Positions 51,855 through 60,544 of a stretch of 64,000 nucleotides of DNA are shown piece by piece. The first letter of the stretch is position 1. Each line of letters starts with the position of its first letter. The position numbers and the translations under genes are program-made. The DNA comes from an uncultured SAR116 cluster alpha proteobacterium (GTDB lineage Bacteria; Pseudomonadota; Alphaproteobacteria; Puniceispirillales; Marisalimonadaceae), in NCBI GenBank assembly GCA_902517815.1, contig CABYED010000001.1, positions 248,001-312,000 of the forward strand, given 5' to 3'. The notes under the pieces were generated by a model. It did no database searches. It saw only the letters and a program-made list of their open reading frames with translations, and had not been told where the DNA came from.

Positions 51855-52860
51855 TTAAATCACTGCAGTTTTTTCCTAAGAGCAAACCAAAAAACTTCTT
51901 CCATTTTTCTACATAATTACTTCTATTTACAACCCAATCAATATGATCAATAGAGGGTTTGTCTGGATTTATTCTAATTCCCCACAAACCATCAACCTCA
52001 TTAGGGACTGCTGAATACCTGACATCTGTTATTATATTTTTATCAATTCCTTTTCCTAGATAACCTTGTGAGAACCAATCAAATCTTTTTATATCTCTAT
52101 ATTGTTGACTTTTTTTATCAAGCTCTGAAAAATCATTGAGAATATCAAGTTTTTTAATTTTTGTTCCTTGACAATATTCTGACTTAGAAAACAACCTTAC
52201 TGCATCAACGTAGTAAAAACCTTCATCCTCATAAATTGTTTTCCATAAAAATAAATTTCCTAGACTTGGTTTTGCTGTAAGATGCTTACTCTCGTGCCCT
52301 CTTAAATTTGCAATTGATTGTCCAACAAATTGAGCACGATTTTCTTGGAAAGCACCAAAGATTAAGTAAATAAAAATATATAGAATGCCAACTAGCGTAA
52401 TTAATTTATTTTTCATTATTATTGCAAAAATTATTGATAGAATTACAGGAATACTTAAAAAAAGATCAACCACTGATACATAATTCCAAGAAATTCTTTC
52501 ATCAGAAAATGGCCATAAAAGTTGTGTTCCATAACTTGTGCAAGCATCTAATAGTCCATGTGTAGCATAACCAAGAAAACTAAAAAGATAAGTTTCACCC
52601 AAACTTAAATATTTCTTGAAAAGTATTCTTGAAAATAAAGTTACAATGAAAGCACCTATTGGTATAAAAATTAAGGAATGTGTGAATTGTCTATGATATT
52701 CTAATTTTAATAAAGGATCTGAATCTGATCTAATGAAAATGTCTAGGTCAGGAGCTAAACCTGCACAACAACCAACTATTGACCCAACTAAAAATTTTTT
52801 CTTGTTTGAGATTGTTTGAGCAAAAATTGCACCAAATGCGCCTTGAGTAACTGGATCCAT
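51841..52860 (-). CDS. DUF457/YdjM-type membrane-bound metal-dependent hydrolase
   Basis: A 339-residue protein starting at the ATG at 52860 (MDPVTQGAFGAIFAQTI); an upstream in-frame TTG would add 4 residues. The family block is GCCAGLAPDLDIFIRSD with HRQFTHSLIFIPIG, giving Asp and His metal ligands, then ATHGLLDACTSYGTQLLWPF. Several transmembrane helices cover residues 70-180, followed by a soluble C-terminal domain. The function of this family is poorly known; LexA-regulated membrane hydrolase is the usual label. It stands alone between the convergent MmgE gene and the divergent monooxygenase. Confidence 0.8.
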   Translation of the reverse strand: MDPVTQGAFGAIFAQTISNKKKFLVGSIVGCCAGLAPDLDIFIRSDSDPLLKLEYHRQFTHSLIFIPIGAFIVTLFSRILFKKYLSLGETYLFSFLGYATHGLLDACTSYGTQLLWPFSDERISWNYVSVVDLFLSIPVILSIIFAIIMKNKLITLVGILYIFIYLIFGAFQENRAQFVGQSIANLRGHESKHLTAKPSLGNLFLWKTIYEDEGFYYVDAVRLFSKSEYCQGTKIKKLDILNDFSELDKKSQQYRDIKRFDWFSQGYLGKGIDKNIITDVRYSAVPNEVDGLWGIRINPDKPSIDHIDWVVNRSNYVEKWKKFFGLLLGKNCSDLINKS

Positions 52861-52964
52861 AATACAAACCAAAATTATTAAATGAGCTATCTATACACTA
52901 AGTTTTCTTGACTGTTTATATTTTTTTCATTTAACATATTTAATGTATTACAAGAGACCTTTTA

Positions 52965-54581
52965 ATGAACCTAATTAACTTAAATAATAAAGAATATGAC
53001 GTGATAATTGTAGGTGCTGGGTTTTCAGGATTATATCAATTGATATGTCTTAGAGATCAACTTGGTATGAATTGTCTTGTTGTAGAAACAGGAGATGACG
53101 TTGGTGGTACATGGTATTGGAATCGTTATCCAGGAGCAAGATGTGATACTGAAAGCCACGCCTACTCTTATTATTTTTCAGACGAATTATTAAAACAATG
53201 GACATGGTCAGAACGATATCCAGGTCATGCTGAGATTAGAAGATATATGAATTTTGTTGCTGAAAAATTTGATCTTAAAAAAGATATTTTATTTAACCAC
53301 AAAGTAACAAGTGCTCAATATAATGAAGATAAAATTTGTTGGGAAATCACAACCAACAATAAAATAAATTTTAAGTCTAAATTTTTAATTACAGCTGTTG
53401 GATGTTTGTCAAATGCAAATATTCCTAAAATTAAAGGATTAGAAAATTTTGAAGGTAAATATTACCATACAGGAAATTGGCCAAAAAATGGCGTATCATT
53501 TGTTGGTAAAAAAGTTGGTCAAATTGGAACAGGTTCTACTGGAATACAAGCAGTACCAGTTATAGCTGAAGAGGCCAAACATTTAACAGTTTTCCAAAGA
53601 ACTGCAAATTATAGTGTACCTGCAAGGAATAAACCTTTAACTGAAAATTTTAAAATCCATGTTAAAGACAAATTTAAGTATTACAGAGAATTACTTAAAA
53701 AGACACCTAATGGACACCCTTTTGAAATATCAAATCGTCTTGTTGCTGATGTTCAAGAACAAGAAATGCAAGAGATTTACGAAAAAGCATGGGAAAAAGG
53801 AGGTTTACAATTCAGGGGATCATTTAGTGATTTGGTTACTAACGTTGAAGCTAATAAAACAGCCTCAGATTTTATAAAAAGTAAAATTAATGAAACTGTT
53901 TTAAATAAAAAATTTGCAGCAATCTTATCAGATATTGATCACCCATATGCAGGTAAACGCCCACCAATAGATACAAATTATTTTGAAACCTATAATAGAG
54001 ACAATATTAATCTTGTTGATCTTCGAAGCAATCCCATAACACAAATAGATGAAAAAGGAATTCAAACTGAAAAAGAACATTTTGATTTAGATATTATTGT
54101 TTTTGCTACAGGTTATGATGCGATGACCGGACCGCTTCTAAATATGAATATCATTGGAAAAAATAATTTAAAACTGCTGGAAGCTTGGGAAGAAGGACCA
54201 AAAACATTTTTAGGTCTTCAAGTACCAGGCTTCCCTAATATGTTTACAATAACAGGACCAGGCAGTCCGTCAGTTCTAACAAACATGCCTATAGCAATTG
54301 AGCAACATGTTGAATGGATTAGGGATTGTATAGATTTCATGAATAAAAAAGAGTATTCCACAATTGAGACTGATGCTAAGTCAGCAGAAGAATGGGGAAA
54401 TGAAGTTAACAATGTTGCAAATAAAACTTTACTACCGACCGTAAAACATTCATGGTATTTAGGTGCAAACATTCCTGGTAAACCACAAGTTTTTATGCCT
54501 TATGCTGGCGGACTCCCCAGATATAGAGATGTATGTGAAAATATTAAAAATAATAATTATAAAGAGTTTAGTTTAAATTAA
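52965..54581 (+). CDS. Flavin-containing Baeyer-Villiger-type monooxygenase
   Basis: A 538-residue flavoprotein. FAD-binding GAGFSGLY (residues 17-24), the GGTWYWNRYPGARCDTESHAYSY block, the Baeyer-Villiger fingerprint FEGKYYHTGNWP, and the NADPH-binding GTGSTGIQA are in the standard order and length. These enzymes insert oxygen next to a ketone, giving an ester or lactone. No lactonase is adjacent, so the ketone is unknown. The cyclic nucleotide-binding gene ends 3 nt from its stop on the other strand. Confidence 0.9.
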   Translation: MNLINLNNKEYDVIIVGAGFSGLYQLICLRDQLGMNCLVVETGDDVGGTWYWNRYPGARCDTESHAYSYYFSDELLKQWTWSERYPGHAEIRRYMNFVAEKFDLKKDILFNHKVTSAQYNEDKICWEITTNNKINFKSKFLITAVGCLSNANIPKIKGLENFEGKYYHTGNWPKNGVSFVGKKVGQIGTGSTGIQAVPVIAEEAKHLTVFQRTANYSVPARNKPLTENFKIHVKDKFKYYRELLKKTPNGHPFEISNRLVADVQEQEMQEIYEKAWEKGGLQFRGSFSDLVTNVEANKTASDFIKSKINETVLNKKFAAILSDIDHPYAGKRPPIDTNYFETYNRDNINLVDLRSNPITQIDEKGIQTEKEHFDLDIIVFATGYDAMTGPLLNMNIIGKNNLKLLEAWEEGPKTFLGLQVPGFPNMFTITGPGSPSVLTNMPIAIEQHVEWIRDCIDFMNKKEYSTIETDAKSAEEWGNEVNNVANKTLLPTVKHSWYLGANIPGKPQVFMPYAGGLPRYRDVCENIKNNNYKEFSLN

Positions 54582-54584
54582 AAT

Positions 54585-55064
54585 CTAATCATCTACTGAG
54601 TTCTTGATTACATTAATTTTAGTTCTAATTTTTTTCATTCTCTCTTCAAGTTCATTTTTCTTAGGCGGGTTCTTTGAATCTAACTTATCCAAAAGGTTAG
54701 AAATTTCATTAGCTAATTCGTTACTTTGTTTATTTGAATCTAAGAGCCTCAGTTGAGTCTTTCTTATTAAAGCTCCCAAAATGACATTAGATTTAATGAT
54801 TTCTTTAAAGTAAGATTTAGGTATTATTTTTGTAACTAATTTTTGAGCACATACTTTAGCAGTTACGGTTCTTGGAACATTGAGTAAAATTGAGGTCTCT
54901 CCAAATATCTCCCCCATACCTAGTCTATTCAGTTTTAATCCATCCTTTGTTTCAATATTGACATATCCCTCTAAAATTAAATATGCTTCTTTTGGATCAC
55001 TTCCTACTTCGTAAATTATTTCACCAGGTTCCCAAATTACTGACTTACCATTTTCTTGCATCAA
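54585..55064 (-). CDS. Cyclic nucleotide-binding domain protein without HTH
   Basis: A 159-residue protein: IWEPGEIIYEVGSDPKEAYLILEGYVNIET, RLGMGEIFGETSILLNVPRTVTAKV is a complete cNMP-binding domain (residues 8-105), with the GE-...-RT phosphate-binding cassette. The C-terminal 55 residues form a charged helix (KQSNELANEISNLLDKLDSKN...) rather than a helix-turn-helix, so it is not a CRP-type regulator. It may modulate a partner protein. It sits between the monooxygenase and pca genes. Confidence 0.82.
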   Translation of the reverse strand: MMQENGKSVIWEPGEIIYEVGSDPKEAYLILEGYVNIETKDGLKLNRLGMGEIFGETSILLNVPRTVTAKVCAQKLVTKIIPKSYFKEIIKSNVILGALIRKTQLRLLDSNKQSNELANEISNLLDKLDSKNPPKKNELEERMKKIRTKINVIKNSVDD

Positions 55065-55090
55065 ATATTCCTTTAAATATTATGATTCAA

Positions 55091-55273
55091 TTATTGTACA
55101 GGAATAGCCAAAGGCTCCATCCAAAAGATATATCCATAAAAAATTAAATAACAATAGAATAATCCATAAGCCCACCATGGCTTTGGTTTAAATGATTTAC
55201 TCCTTTCATCAATTTCTTCCAATTCTTCTTTATAATTTTTGTAGTAATTCATCATAAAATTAGATCTACCCAA
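55091..55273 (-). CDS. Small single-pass membrane protein (60 aa)
   Basis: A 60-residue protein. A charged N-terminal half (NYYKNYKEELEEIDERSKSFKP) precedes one transmembrane helix rich in aromatics (WWAYGLFYCYLIFYGYIFW). The start is a TTG with GGAGAA 5 nt upstream; internal ATGs at 55255 and 55252 lack an SD. No homology recognised. It lies between the cNMP-binding gene and pcaG on the same strand and may be cotranscribed with them. Confidence 0.55.
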   Translation of the reverse strand: MGRSNFMMNYYKNYKEELEEIDERSKSFKPKPWWAYGLFYCYLIFYGYIFWMEPLAIPVQ

Positions 55274-55298
55274 TTAACTTCTCCACATTAAATTATAT

Positions 55299-55907
55299 TT
55301 ATATATCAAAAAAAACTGTTTCTTTATCACCTTGTAAAAATACATCAAATACATAGAAATTTTTTTTAATCTTTTTTGCTACTAGGCTGTCAATATTTCC
55401 TTTATTATTTTTTATCATAGATAAAATAGGATCGTTTATCAAATCATCACCTTCAAAGTATATTCTAGTATTTAAAGTCATATTAAGACCTCTAGATGAA
55501 ATTGATAAACAAATATGTGGACTTTGATTTTTTCCATCTAGATTTTCAACTTGTCCTGGCTTTACTGTAAATAACTTAAATTTTTTTGTTAATTTATCTG
55601 GAATAAATCGTGCAAACCCATTGTCTTCAAAAAATTGACCATTTTCATCACATTGCCAAGTTTCTAGCATCACATCGTCTAATGGAATACTATTTCCATC
55701 AAAGACTGAACCTTCGACAGTTATCATTTCTATATCATTTTTAATTTTAAATGGCACCTCACCCAAATCATTTTTATATAAATTATTTATTTTTATTTTA
55801 TTTGGCATGCAACCTATATGAAGAAATGGACCAGCTGTTTGAAATGGAGTTTCATCAAGAATATTTTTAGAATTTTTCAAGTTAAAGTCCTTCTTGTCTA
55901 TTTTCAA
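55299..55907 (-). CDS. pcaG: Protocatechuate 3,4-dioxygenase alpha subunit
   Basis: A 202-residue intradiol dioxygenase alpha chain. TPFQTAGPFLHIG at the N-terminus, VFDGNSIPLDDVMLETWQCDENGQF and SPHICLSISSRGLNMTLNTRIYF are the PcaG blocks; it lacks the Tyr/His iron ligands, as expected for the non-catalytic subunit. With PcaH it opens protocatechuate to 3-carboxy-cis,cis-muconate. It overlaps pcaH by 26 nt, ensuring coupled synthesis of the two chains. Confidence 0.92.
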   Translation of the reverse strand: MKIDKKDFNLKNSKNILDETPFQTAGPFLHIGCMPNKIKINNLYKNDLGEVPFKIKNDIEMITVEGSVFDGNSIPLDDVMLETWQCDENGQFFEDNGFARFIPDKLTKKFKLFTVKPGQVENLDGKNQSPHICLSISSRGLNMTLNTRIYFEGDDLINDPILSMIKNNKGNIDSLVAKKIKKNFYVFDVFLQGDKETVFFDI

Positions 55908-56604
55908 AGTATGTTTGTTTTACTCCTCTTAACACAATATCAAATTTGTAAGCTAATATGTTTTGAATGCTTGATCGCGAAGTATCTAATTTTCCAACTA
56001 AACTCTTTTTTGCTTTCTTATCCGTAATAGAATTTACCATTGGACATAAGTTTATCAGTGGATCACCTTCAAAATACATTTGTGTAATTAACCTCTGTCC
56101 AAAGCTTTCCCCAAATATTGAAAAATGAATATGCATTGGTCTCCACTCTATCCCACGATTAGGATAAGGGTATGGTCCAGGTTGAATAGTTAAAAACTCG
56201 TAGGAGCCATCTGAGGAAGTTAGAGAACGCCCACAACCTGAAAAATTGGGATCAATGGGTGCAGGATTTTTATCGTCCTGATGTAAATATTTACCAGCAG
56301 CATTAGCTTGCCAAATTTCTATTAACGCACCTTTGATTGGATTTGAAAATTGATCAGAAACAGTTCCATGGACAATAATTTTATGACCAAGCGGGGACAT
56401 TTTGTTTTTGGAAAAATTTAATGTAAGGTCATTATCCAACTTACCTATAATTTTTTTATTAAATATTGGTCCGAAAATCTCTAAATTGGACGGTATTGAA
56501 ATTTTTTTATTCTTAGGAGCTCTGAAAATACTAGATTTATAATCAGGAAAATCTATTTCTGGTTGTTTATTATAATTTCTTTTTACTAATGATTTAAGAT
56601 TCAT
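55882..56604 (-). CDS. pcaH: Protocatechuate 3,4-dioxygenase beta subunit
   Basis: A 240-residue catalytic beta chain. Fe(III) ligands are visible as the tyrosines around GPYPYPNRGIEWRP and the pair in MHIHFSIFG, together with GALIEIWQANAAGKYLHQDD. The reaction is intradiol ring cleavage of protocatechuate. It is transcribed before pcaG (26-nt overlap) and 38 nt after pobA, giving a complete two-step conversion of 4-hydroxybenzoate to 3-carboxymuconate. No pcaC, pcaD or pcaIJ gene is in the window. Confidence 0.94.
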   Translation of the reverse strand: MNLKSLVKRNYNKQPEIDFPDYKSSIFRAPKNKKISIPSNLEIFGPIFNKKIIGKLDNDLTLNFSKNKMSPLGHKIIVHGTVSDQFSNPIKGALIEIWQANAAGKYLHQDDKNPAPIDPNFSGCGRSLTSSDGSYEFLTIQPGPYPYPNRGIEWRPMHIHFSIFGESFGQRLITQMYFEGDPLINLCPMVNSITDKKAKKSLVGKLDTSRSSIQNILAYKFDIVLRGVKQTYFENRQEGL

Positions 56605-56642
56605 GCTTTTACCTAAGTTTTAAGAAATGTATTTTATTAGTT

Positions 56643-57812
56643 TTAGTAGGGTAAACCAACATAATTTTCTGCCAAAACTCTTTGGGATGCAACAGAATTT
56701 TCCAAATATTCTATTTCAGAATCTTGAATTCGTTGATCAAAAGAAGATTGATCAGGAAATTTATGAAAAGTTGTAGTCATCCACCAACTAAACCTAATTG
56801 ATTTCCAAACTCTAGAAAGGGCATTATTTGAATACATTTTCAAATCATAATTTGTATGAAATTTATAATAATTTTTCAGTGCGTTGTGCAAATAGTATAC
56901 ATCTGAAACTGCTAAGTTTAACCCTTTCGCTCCAGTAGGGGGCACGATATGTGCGGCATCTCCAACTAAAAATAATTTTTCCCAACTCATTGGTTCACAA
57001 ACAAAAGATCTAAGTGGTGCTATAGATTTTTCAATGGAGCTTCCAGTTATAATTGTATCTGATGCTTCAGTTGGAAGTCTCTTTTTTAATTCATCCCAAA
57101 ATTTTTTGTCTGACCAATTCTCTATTTTTTCATCTAATGAAGTCTGTATATAATATCTACTTAAATTTTCATTTCTCATTGAGGCCAAGGCAAAACCATT
57201 ACCATGATTTGCATATATTAATTCATCACTTACAGGCGGTGTTTCTGATAAAATCCCCAACCATCCAAAAGGATATGTTCTCTCATAAGTTTTAATTATT
57301 GATTTTGGAATTATACTTCTACTTATTCCATGGAATCCATCACAACCTGCAACCAAATCACACATAATCTTTTTCTCTACACCATTTTTTTTAAATGTTA
57401 CACATGGTTTATCAGTGTCAATGGCTTGAGGGAGAACATCTTTTGCGTTGTTGATTATTATACCATTTTCTTTTTTAATCTTTTTATATAAATCTTTTGT
57501 TACTTCAGTTTGCCCATAAACTGTTACGTGTTTATTAGTTAATTGTTTTAAATTAATTCTAAATCCATGATTTTTGAATGAGAGTTGTATACCATCATGG
57601 TTAAAGCCTTCATTTTTAAGCCTGTCTGAAACGCCTGCTTTCTCAAGCATTTCAATTGTACCATTTTCCAAAACACCAGCCCTAATTCTACCTATGACAT
57701 GTTCTTCAGATTGTTTTTCAAGAACTATATTATCAATCCCATCAACTGACAAAAGTCTTGATAAAAGCAACCCTGATGGACCGCCTCCAACTATTACAAC
57801 ATTTGTTCTCAT
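56643..57812 (-). CDS. pobA: 4-Hydroxybenzoate 3-monooxygenase
   Basis: A 389-residue FAD aromatic hydroxylase, the standard PobA length. VVIVGGGPSGLLLSRLL binds ADP; RIRAGVLENGTIEMLEKAGV, CDLVAGCDGFHGISR and FLVGDAAHIVPPTGAKGLNLAVSDV are the other FAD motifs. It makes protocatechuate from 4-hydroxybenzoate. It heads the pobA-pcaH-pcaG unit, and no PobR-type regulator is adjacent, so expression may be constitutive or controlled elsewhere. Confidence 0.95.
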   Translation of the reverse strand: MRTNVVIVGGGPSGLLLSRLLSVDGIDNIVLEKQSEEHVIGRIRAGVLENGTIEMLEKAGVSDRLKNEGFNHDGIQLSFKNHGFRINLKQLTNKHVTVYGQTEVTKDLYKKIKKENGIIINNAKDVLPQAIDTDKPCVTFKKNGVEKKIMCDLVAGCDGFHGISRSIIPKSIIKTYERTYPFGWLGILSETPPVSDELIYANHGNGFALASMRNENLSRYYIQTSLDEKIENWSDKKFWDELKKRLPTEASDTIITGSSIEKSIAPLRSFVCEPMSWEKLFLVGDAAHIVPPTGAKGLNLAVSDVYYLHNALKNYYKFHTNYDLKMYSNNALSRVWKSIRFSWWMTTTFHKFPDQSSFDQRIQDSEIEYLENSVASQRVLAENYVGLPY

Positions 57813-57835
57813 TAAAATTATCCCTTAATTCATTA

Positions 57836-58222
57836 TTATTTCAGATAATTTACTAACAAAAATATACATCCAATTATCTGCAGAAAATTTATAAAAACTG
57901 AAAACTTGTGTAATTTATTAAATTTATTTTCATTATTCATATCTTTAGCTTTATTTATCATTGGCATTAAAATTTGTCTTGAGAAAATAAATCCAATCAT
58001 AATTAGTAAAAAAATTAATATTGAGGATTTATTTTCATAATAGATGGAAAGAATAAGACCTATTAAGCTTAGAACAAAACCAAACAGATAATATTTAGGA
58101 AAGAAAATTCTTAGAAATTTAGATGATTGTTTTTCGTCTAGGACTTTAAAAACTGAAGTTGCTACAACTATGGGGAAAAACATCATGAAGCTTAATATGG
58201 CTGCAGCTATTAATATTAACAA
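57836..58222 (-). CDS. DUF4149-type membrane protein
   Basis: A 128-residue protein with four hydrophobic segments and the PIVVATSVFKVLDEKQSSKFLRIFFPKYYLFGF loop after the first helix, resembling DUF4149/TMEM205-like proteins. Function unknown. The start is a TTG at 58222 with AGGAG 5-6 nt upstream; internal ATGs come 12 codons later inside the first helix and are unlikely. It lies 23 nt before pobA on the same strand, so it may be cotranscribed with the aromatic genes. Confidence 0.65.
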   Translation of the reverse strand: MLILIAAAILSFMMFFPIVVATSVFKVLDEKQSSKFLRIFFPKYYLFGFVLSLIGLILSIYYENKSSILIFLLIMIGFIFSRQILMPMINKAKDMNNENKFNKLHKFSVFINFLQIIGCIFLLVNYLK

Positions 58223-58318
58223 TTTTTACTCCTTACCAAATAAATAATTTTATTTTTTTATACCAATTATTATTATAAAGTATATTGCGTTTTAATAAAG
58301 TTACCATGAATAATTAGA

Positions 58319-58864
58319 ATGAATAAAAATATAAAGCCTTATTCTGTAGATACATTAATTGCAGAAAAAGAAATAAAAAAAAGAATTATTGAATTAGGTA
58401 AAGAGGTTAACCTTTTTTACAAAAATACAGATAAATTATTGGTTGTTGGATTGTTAAGAGGATCTTTTGTGTTTATCGCAGATTTAGTTCGAGAGCTAAA
58501 AATACCAGTTGAAGTTGATTTTATGACTGCCTCTAGCTATGGAAACTCAATGCAATCTTCAAATAATATTCGAATATTAACAGATTTGAATACAGATATA
58601 AAAAACTTAGATGTGCTATTAGTAGAAGACATTATTGATACTGGTCATACATTAAACCAAGTTATAAAGTTACTGAAAAGTAGAAAGCCAAAAAGTTTAG
58701 AAGTTTGCTGCCTATTGAATAAGTTTTCACGTAGAGAAACTGATATTGAAAGTAAATGGGTTGGTTTTGATATTCCAGACGAGTTTGTAGTTGGTTATGG
58801 GATTGATTATGCTCAAGATAACAGGCATTTACCATTCATTGGTAAAGTAGTTCAGGTAAAATAG
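58319..58864 (+). CDS. hpt: Hypoxanthine phosphoribosyltransferase
   Basis: A 181-residue type I PRTase. The PRPP-binding motif is VLLVEDIIDTGHTL, with the flexible-loop region MTASSYGNSMQSSN and the purine-binding WVGFDIPDEFVVGYGIDY near the C-terminus. It salvages hypoxanthine (and usually guanine) with PRPP, the same metabolite regenerated by PhnN. It stands alone between minus-strand genes, and a 10-bp stem begins in its stop codon. Confidence 0.93.
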   Translation: MNKNIKPYSVDTLIAEKEIKKRIIELGKEVNLFYKNTDKLLVVGLLRGSFVFIADLVRELKIPVEVDFMTASSYGNSMQSSNNIRILTDLNTDIKNLDVLLVEDIIDTGHTLNQVIKLLKSRKPKSLEVCCLLNKFSRRETDIESKWVGFDIPDEFVVGYGIDYAQDNRHLPFIGKVVQVK

Positions 58865-58927
58865 GGAATAGCCCTAATTATTTACCTTGTTTAGGATAAT
58901 CGTGGAGATTTCAAAAAGCTATTCCCT
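58863..58927. other. Structured intergenic element between hpt and a convergent gene
   Basis: AGGGAATAGC starts in the hpt stop codon and pairs perfectly with GCTATTCCCT 45 nt later; inside, CCTAA at 58873-58877 can pair with TTAGG at 58891-58895. No T-run follows on either strand, so it is not a classical terminator. The long closing stem in an otherwise tightly packed genome suggests a selected RNA or DNA structure. I do not recognise a known riboswitch or ncRNA family. Confidence 0.4.
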
Positions 58928-58966
58928 TCATATTAGTTACTGCAAATAACATGCCATAATTCAATA

Positions 58967-59287
58967 TTATTCTACCTGGTTAAAATCATTAAGATCTAAT
59001 TTAGGTGAATACTCAACTTCACATTCACCCTCGGTAAATGAGACTGATCCTCCCATTTCCTTTATATCCTGCCAAAATTGGTTAGTCCAATCAGCTCTTG
59101 TTTTATTTACATACTCTTTATTTTTAAAAAGGTGAAATATTTCTATTGAGTTCTCGGTAACATTTGTAAAAGCTCTTATTATCATGCCATCTTGAAACAT
59201 ATCAGTACTTTTACTCTTAAGAGCATTAATTATAGCTTCTTTTGCTAATTTATTTTGAAATTTAATAGATCTTGTAACCGCCCACAT
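58967..59287 (-). CDS. Protein of unknown function (106 aa)
   Basis: Not recognised. The 106-residue protein (MWAVTRSIKFQNKLAKEAIINALKS...) alternates strand-helix-strand (MIIRAFTNVTENSIEIFHLFKN), helix (TRADWTNQFWQDIKEMGG) and strand (SVSFTEGECEV), compatible with a dimeric alpha-beta barrel. A good SD (AGGAG) supports the ATG at 59287. It follows the zinc alcohol dehydrogenase gene by 53 nt on the same strand. Confidence 0.6.
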   Translation of the reverse strand: MWAVTRSIKFQNKLAKEAIINALKSKSTDMFQDGMIIRAFTNVTENSIEIFHLFKNKEYVNKTRADWTNQFWQDIKEMGGSVSFTEGECEVEYSPKLDLNDFNQVE

Positions 59288-59340
59288 TTTTTTCTCCTAA
59301 TAAATTATAACAAAATTAAATTAAATTAAATTGAATTGAA

Positions 59341-60480
59341 TTAACTCCAAGGCTTAATGACAATTTTTATGGCATCGTCTATTCTCTCTCTCGCATATTT
59401 TAAAGCAGTAGGAAGATCAGCTAAATTAAAGGTATGAGTATGAACTAATTTTGCATCAAATCGTTTTTCTTTCATAAATTGCATAGCTCTATGAGTTGCA
59501 CTTTTGCCTTCACCTCTTATTCCAAACATGTAAATATTATTAATAACCATATGTGGAATATTTATTTCAACAGGTTTATGAGGGAATGCAGCGAGACATA
59601 TTTTACCTCCTCTATTAGTCATCATAATTGCATCATTCAAGGCTTCTTTTGATCCTGCACACTCAATTACATAGTCAGCACCTTTTTCTCCAACAATGCT
59701 TTTTACACTTTGAACAATGTCTTTTTCATTTTTTACATTTAGTGTATGATCTGCTCCCAGTCTTTTACCAATTTCTAATCTACTATCTCTTGTACCAATT
59801 AAGATTACTGGCCCTGCACCCAAAGCTTTAGCTACAGCAACACCTAATAAACCAATAGGTCCAGGACCTATTACAACTAAACTTTCACCAGCAATTAATC
59901 CTCCTAGTTCAGTGAGACCATACATTGTTGTTCCTGCTGTAACTACTAAAGTTGCTTCTTCATCAGTCATACTGTATGGAACTTTTATGAGTGTGTTTAT
60001 ATTATTTACAGCATATTGTTTGAAACCACCATCTGTGGTAAAACCATTTGCTCTATGACCTTTATTAACGTTTCCATAGTTTAGTCCATAATTATGACAT
60101 GAGGTATACATTCCCATCCTACATCTTTTGCATTGTCCACAACCAGAATGAATTTCTACTGTTACCCTGTCACCAATTTCAAATTCATCTACCGATGGAC
60201 CTAATGCTACAACAGTTCCCATGTACTCATGTCCAGGTGTAAAATTTTTATTAAATGGTAAACCACCCTCTATTAAGGCTGGTGGACCATGACTGATGAC
60301 ATCGAGATCTGTCGCACAGATTGCCACCGCATCAATTTTAATAAGCACTTCTGCTTTACCTGGCATAACAATAGGCTTTTCAATTAAAGACAGTTCGTCT
60401 GGATCTCCTAAAACACATGCTTTCATTGTTTCTGGTATTGGATATTTTACTGAAGTCTTTCCGTTAAATTCAATTGACAT
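59341..60480 (-). CDS. Zinc-dependent alcohol dehydrogenase (medium-chain)
   Basis: A 379-residue MDR enzyme started at the ATG at 60480 (MSIEFNGKTSVKYPIPE) because AGAGG lies 7 nt upstream; the frame is open to 60513. Catalytic zinc site in VAICATDLDVISHG and TPGHEYMGTV, structural zinc cysteines in GCGQCKRCRMGMYTSCHNYG, cofactor motif GPGPIGLLGV. It oxidises a polyol, sugar acid or other secondary alcohol with NAD(P). It is 64 nt downstream of the DMT transporter gene on the same strand. Substrate unknown. Confidence 0.9.
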   Translation of the reverse strand: MSIEFNGKTSVKYPIPETMKACVLGDPDELSLIEKPIVMPGKAEVLIKIDAVAICATDLDVISHGPPALIEGGLPFNKNFTPGHEYMGTVVALGPSVDEFEIGDRVTVEIHSGCGQCKRCRMGMYTSCHNYGLNYGNVNKGHRANGFTTDGGFKQYAVNNINTLIKVPYSMTDEEATLVVTAGTTMYGLTELGGLIAGESLVVIGPGPIGLLGVAVAKALGAGPVILIGTRDSRLEIGKRLGADHTLNVKNEKDIVQSVKSIVGEKGADYVIECAGSKEALNDAIMMTNRGGKICLAAFPHKPVEINIPHMVINNIYMFGIRGEGKSATHRAMQFMKEKRFDAKLVHTHTFNLADLPTALKYARERIDDAIKIVIKPWS

Positions 60481-60544
60481 TATTAAACCTCTTGTAGATC
60501 TTAATAAATCCATTAAATAAAAGATTTGTCAAAAAGTTTATATA

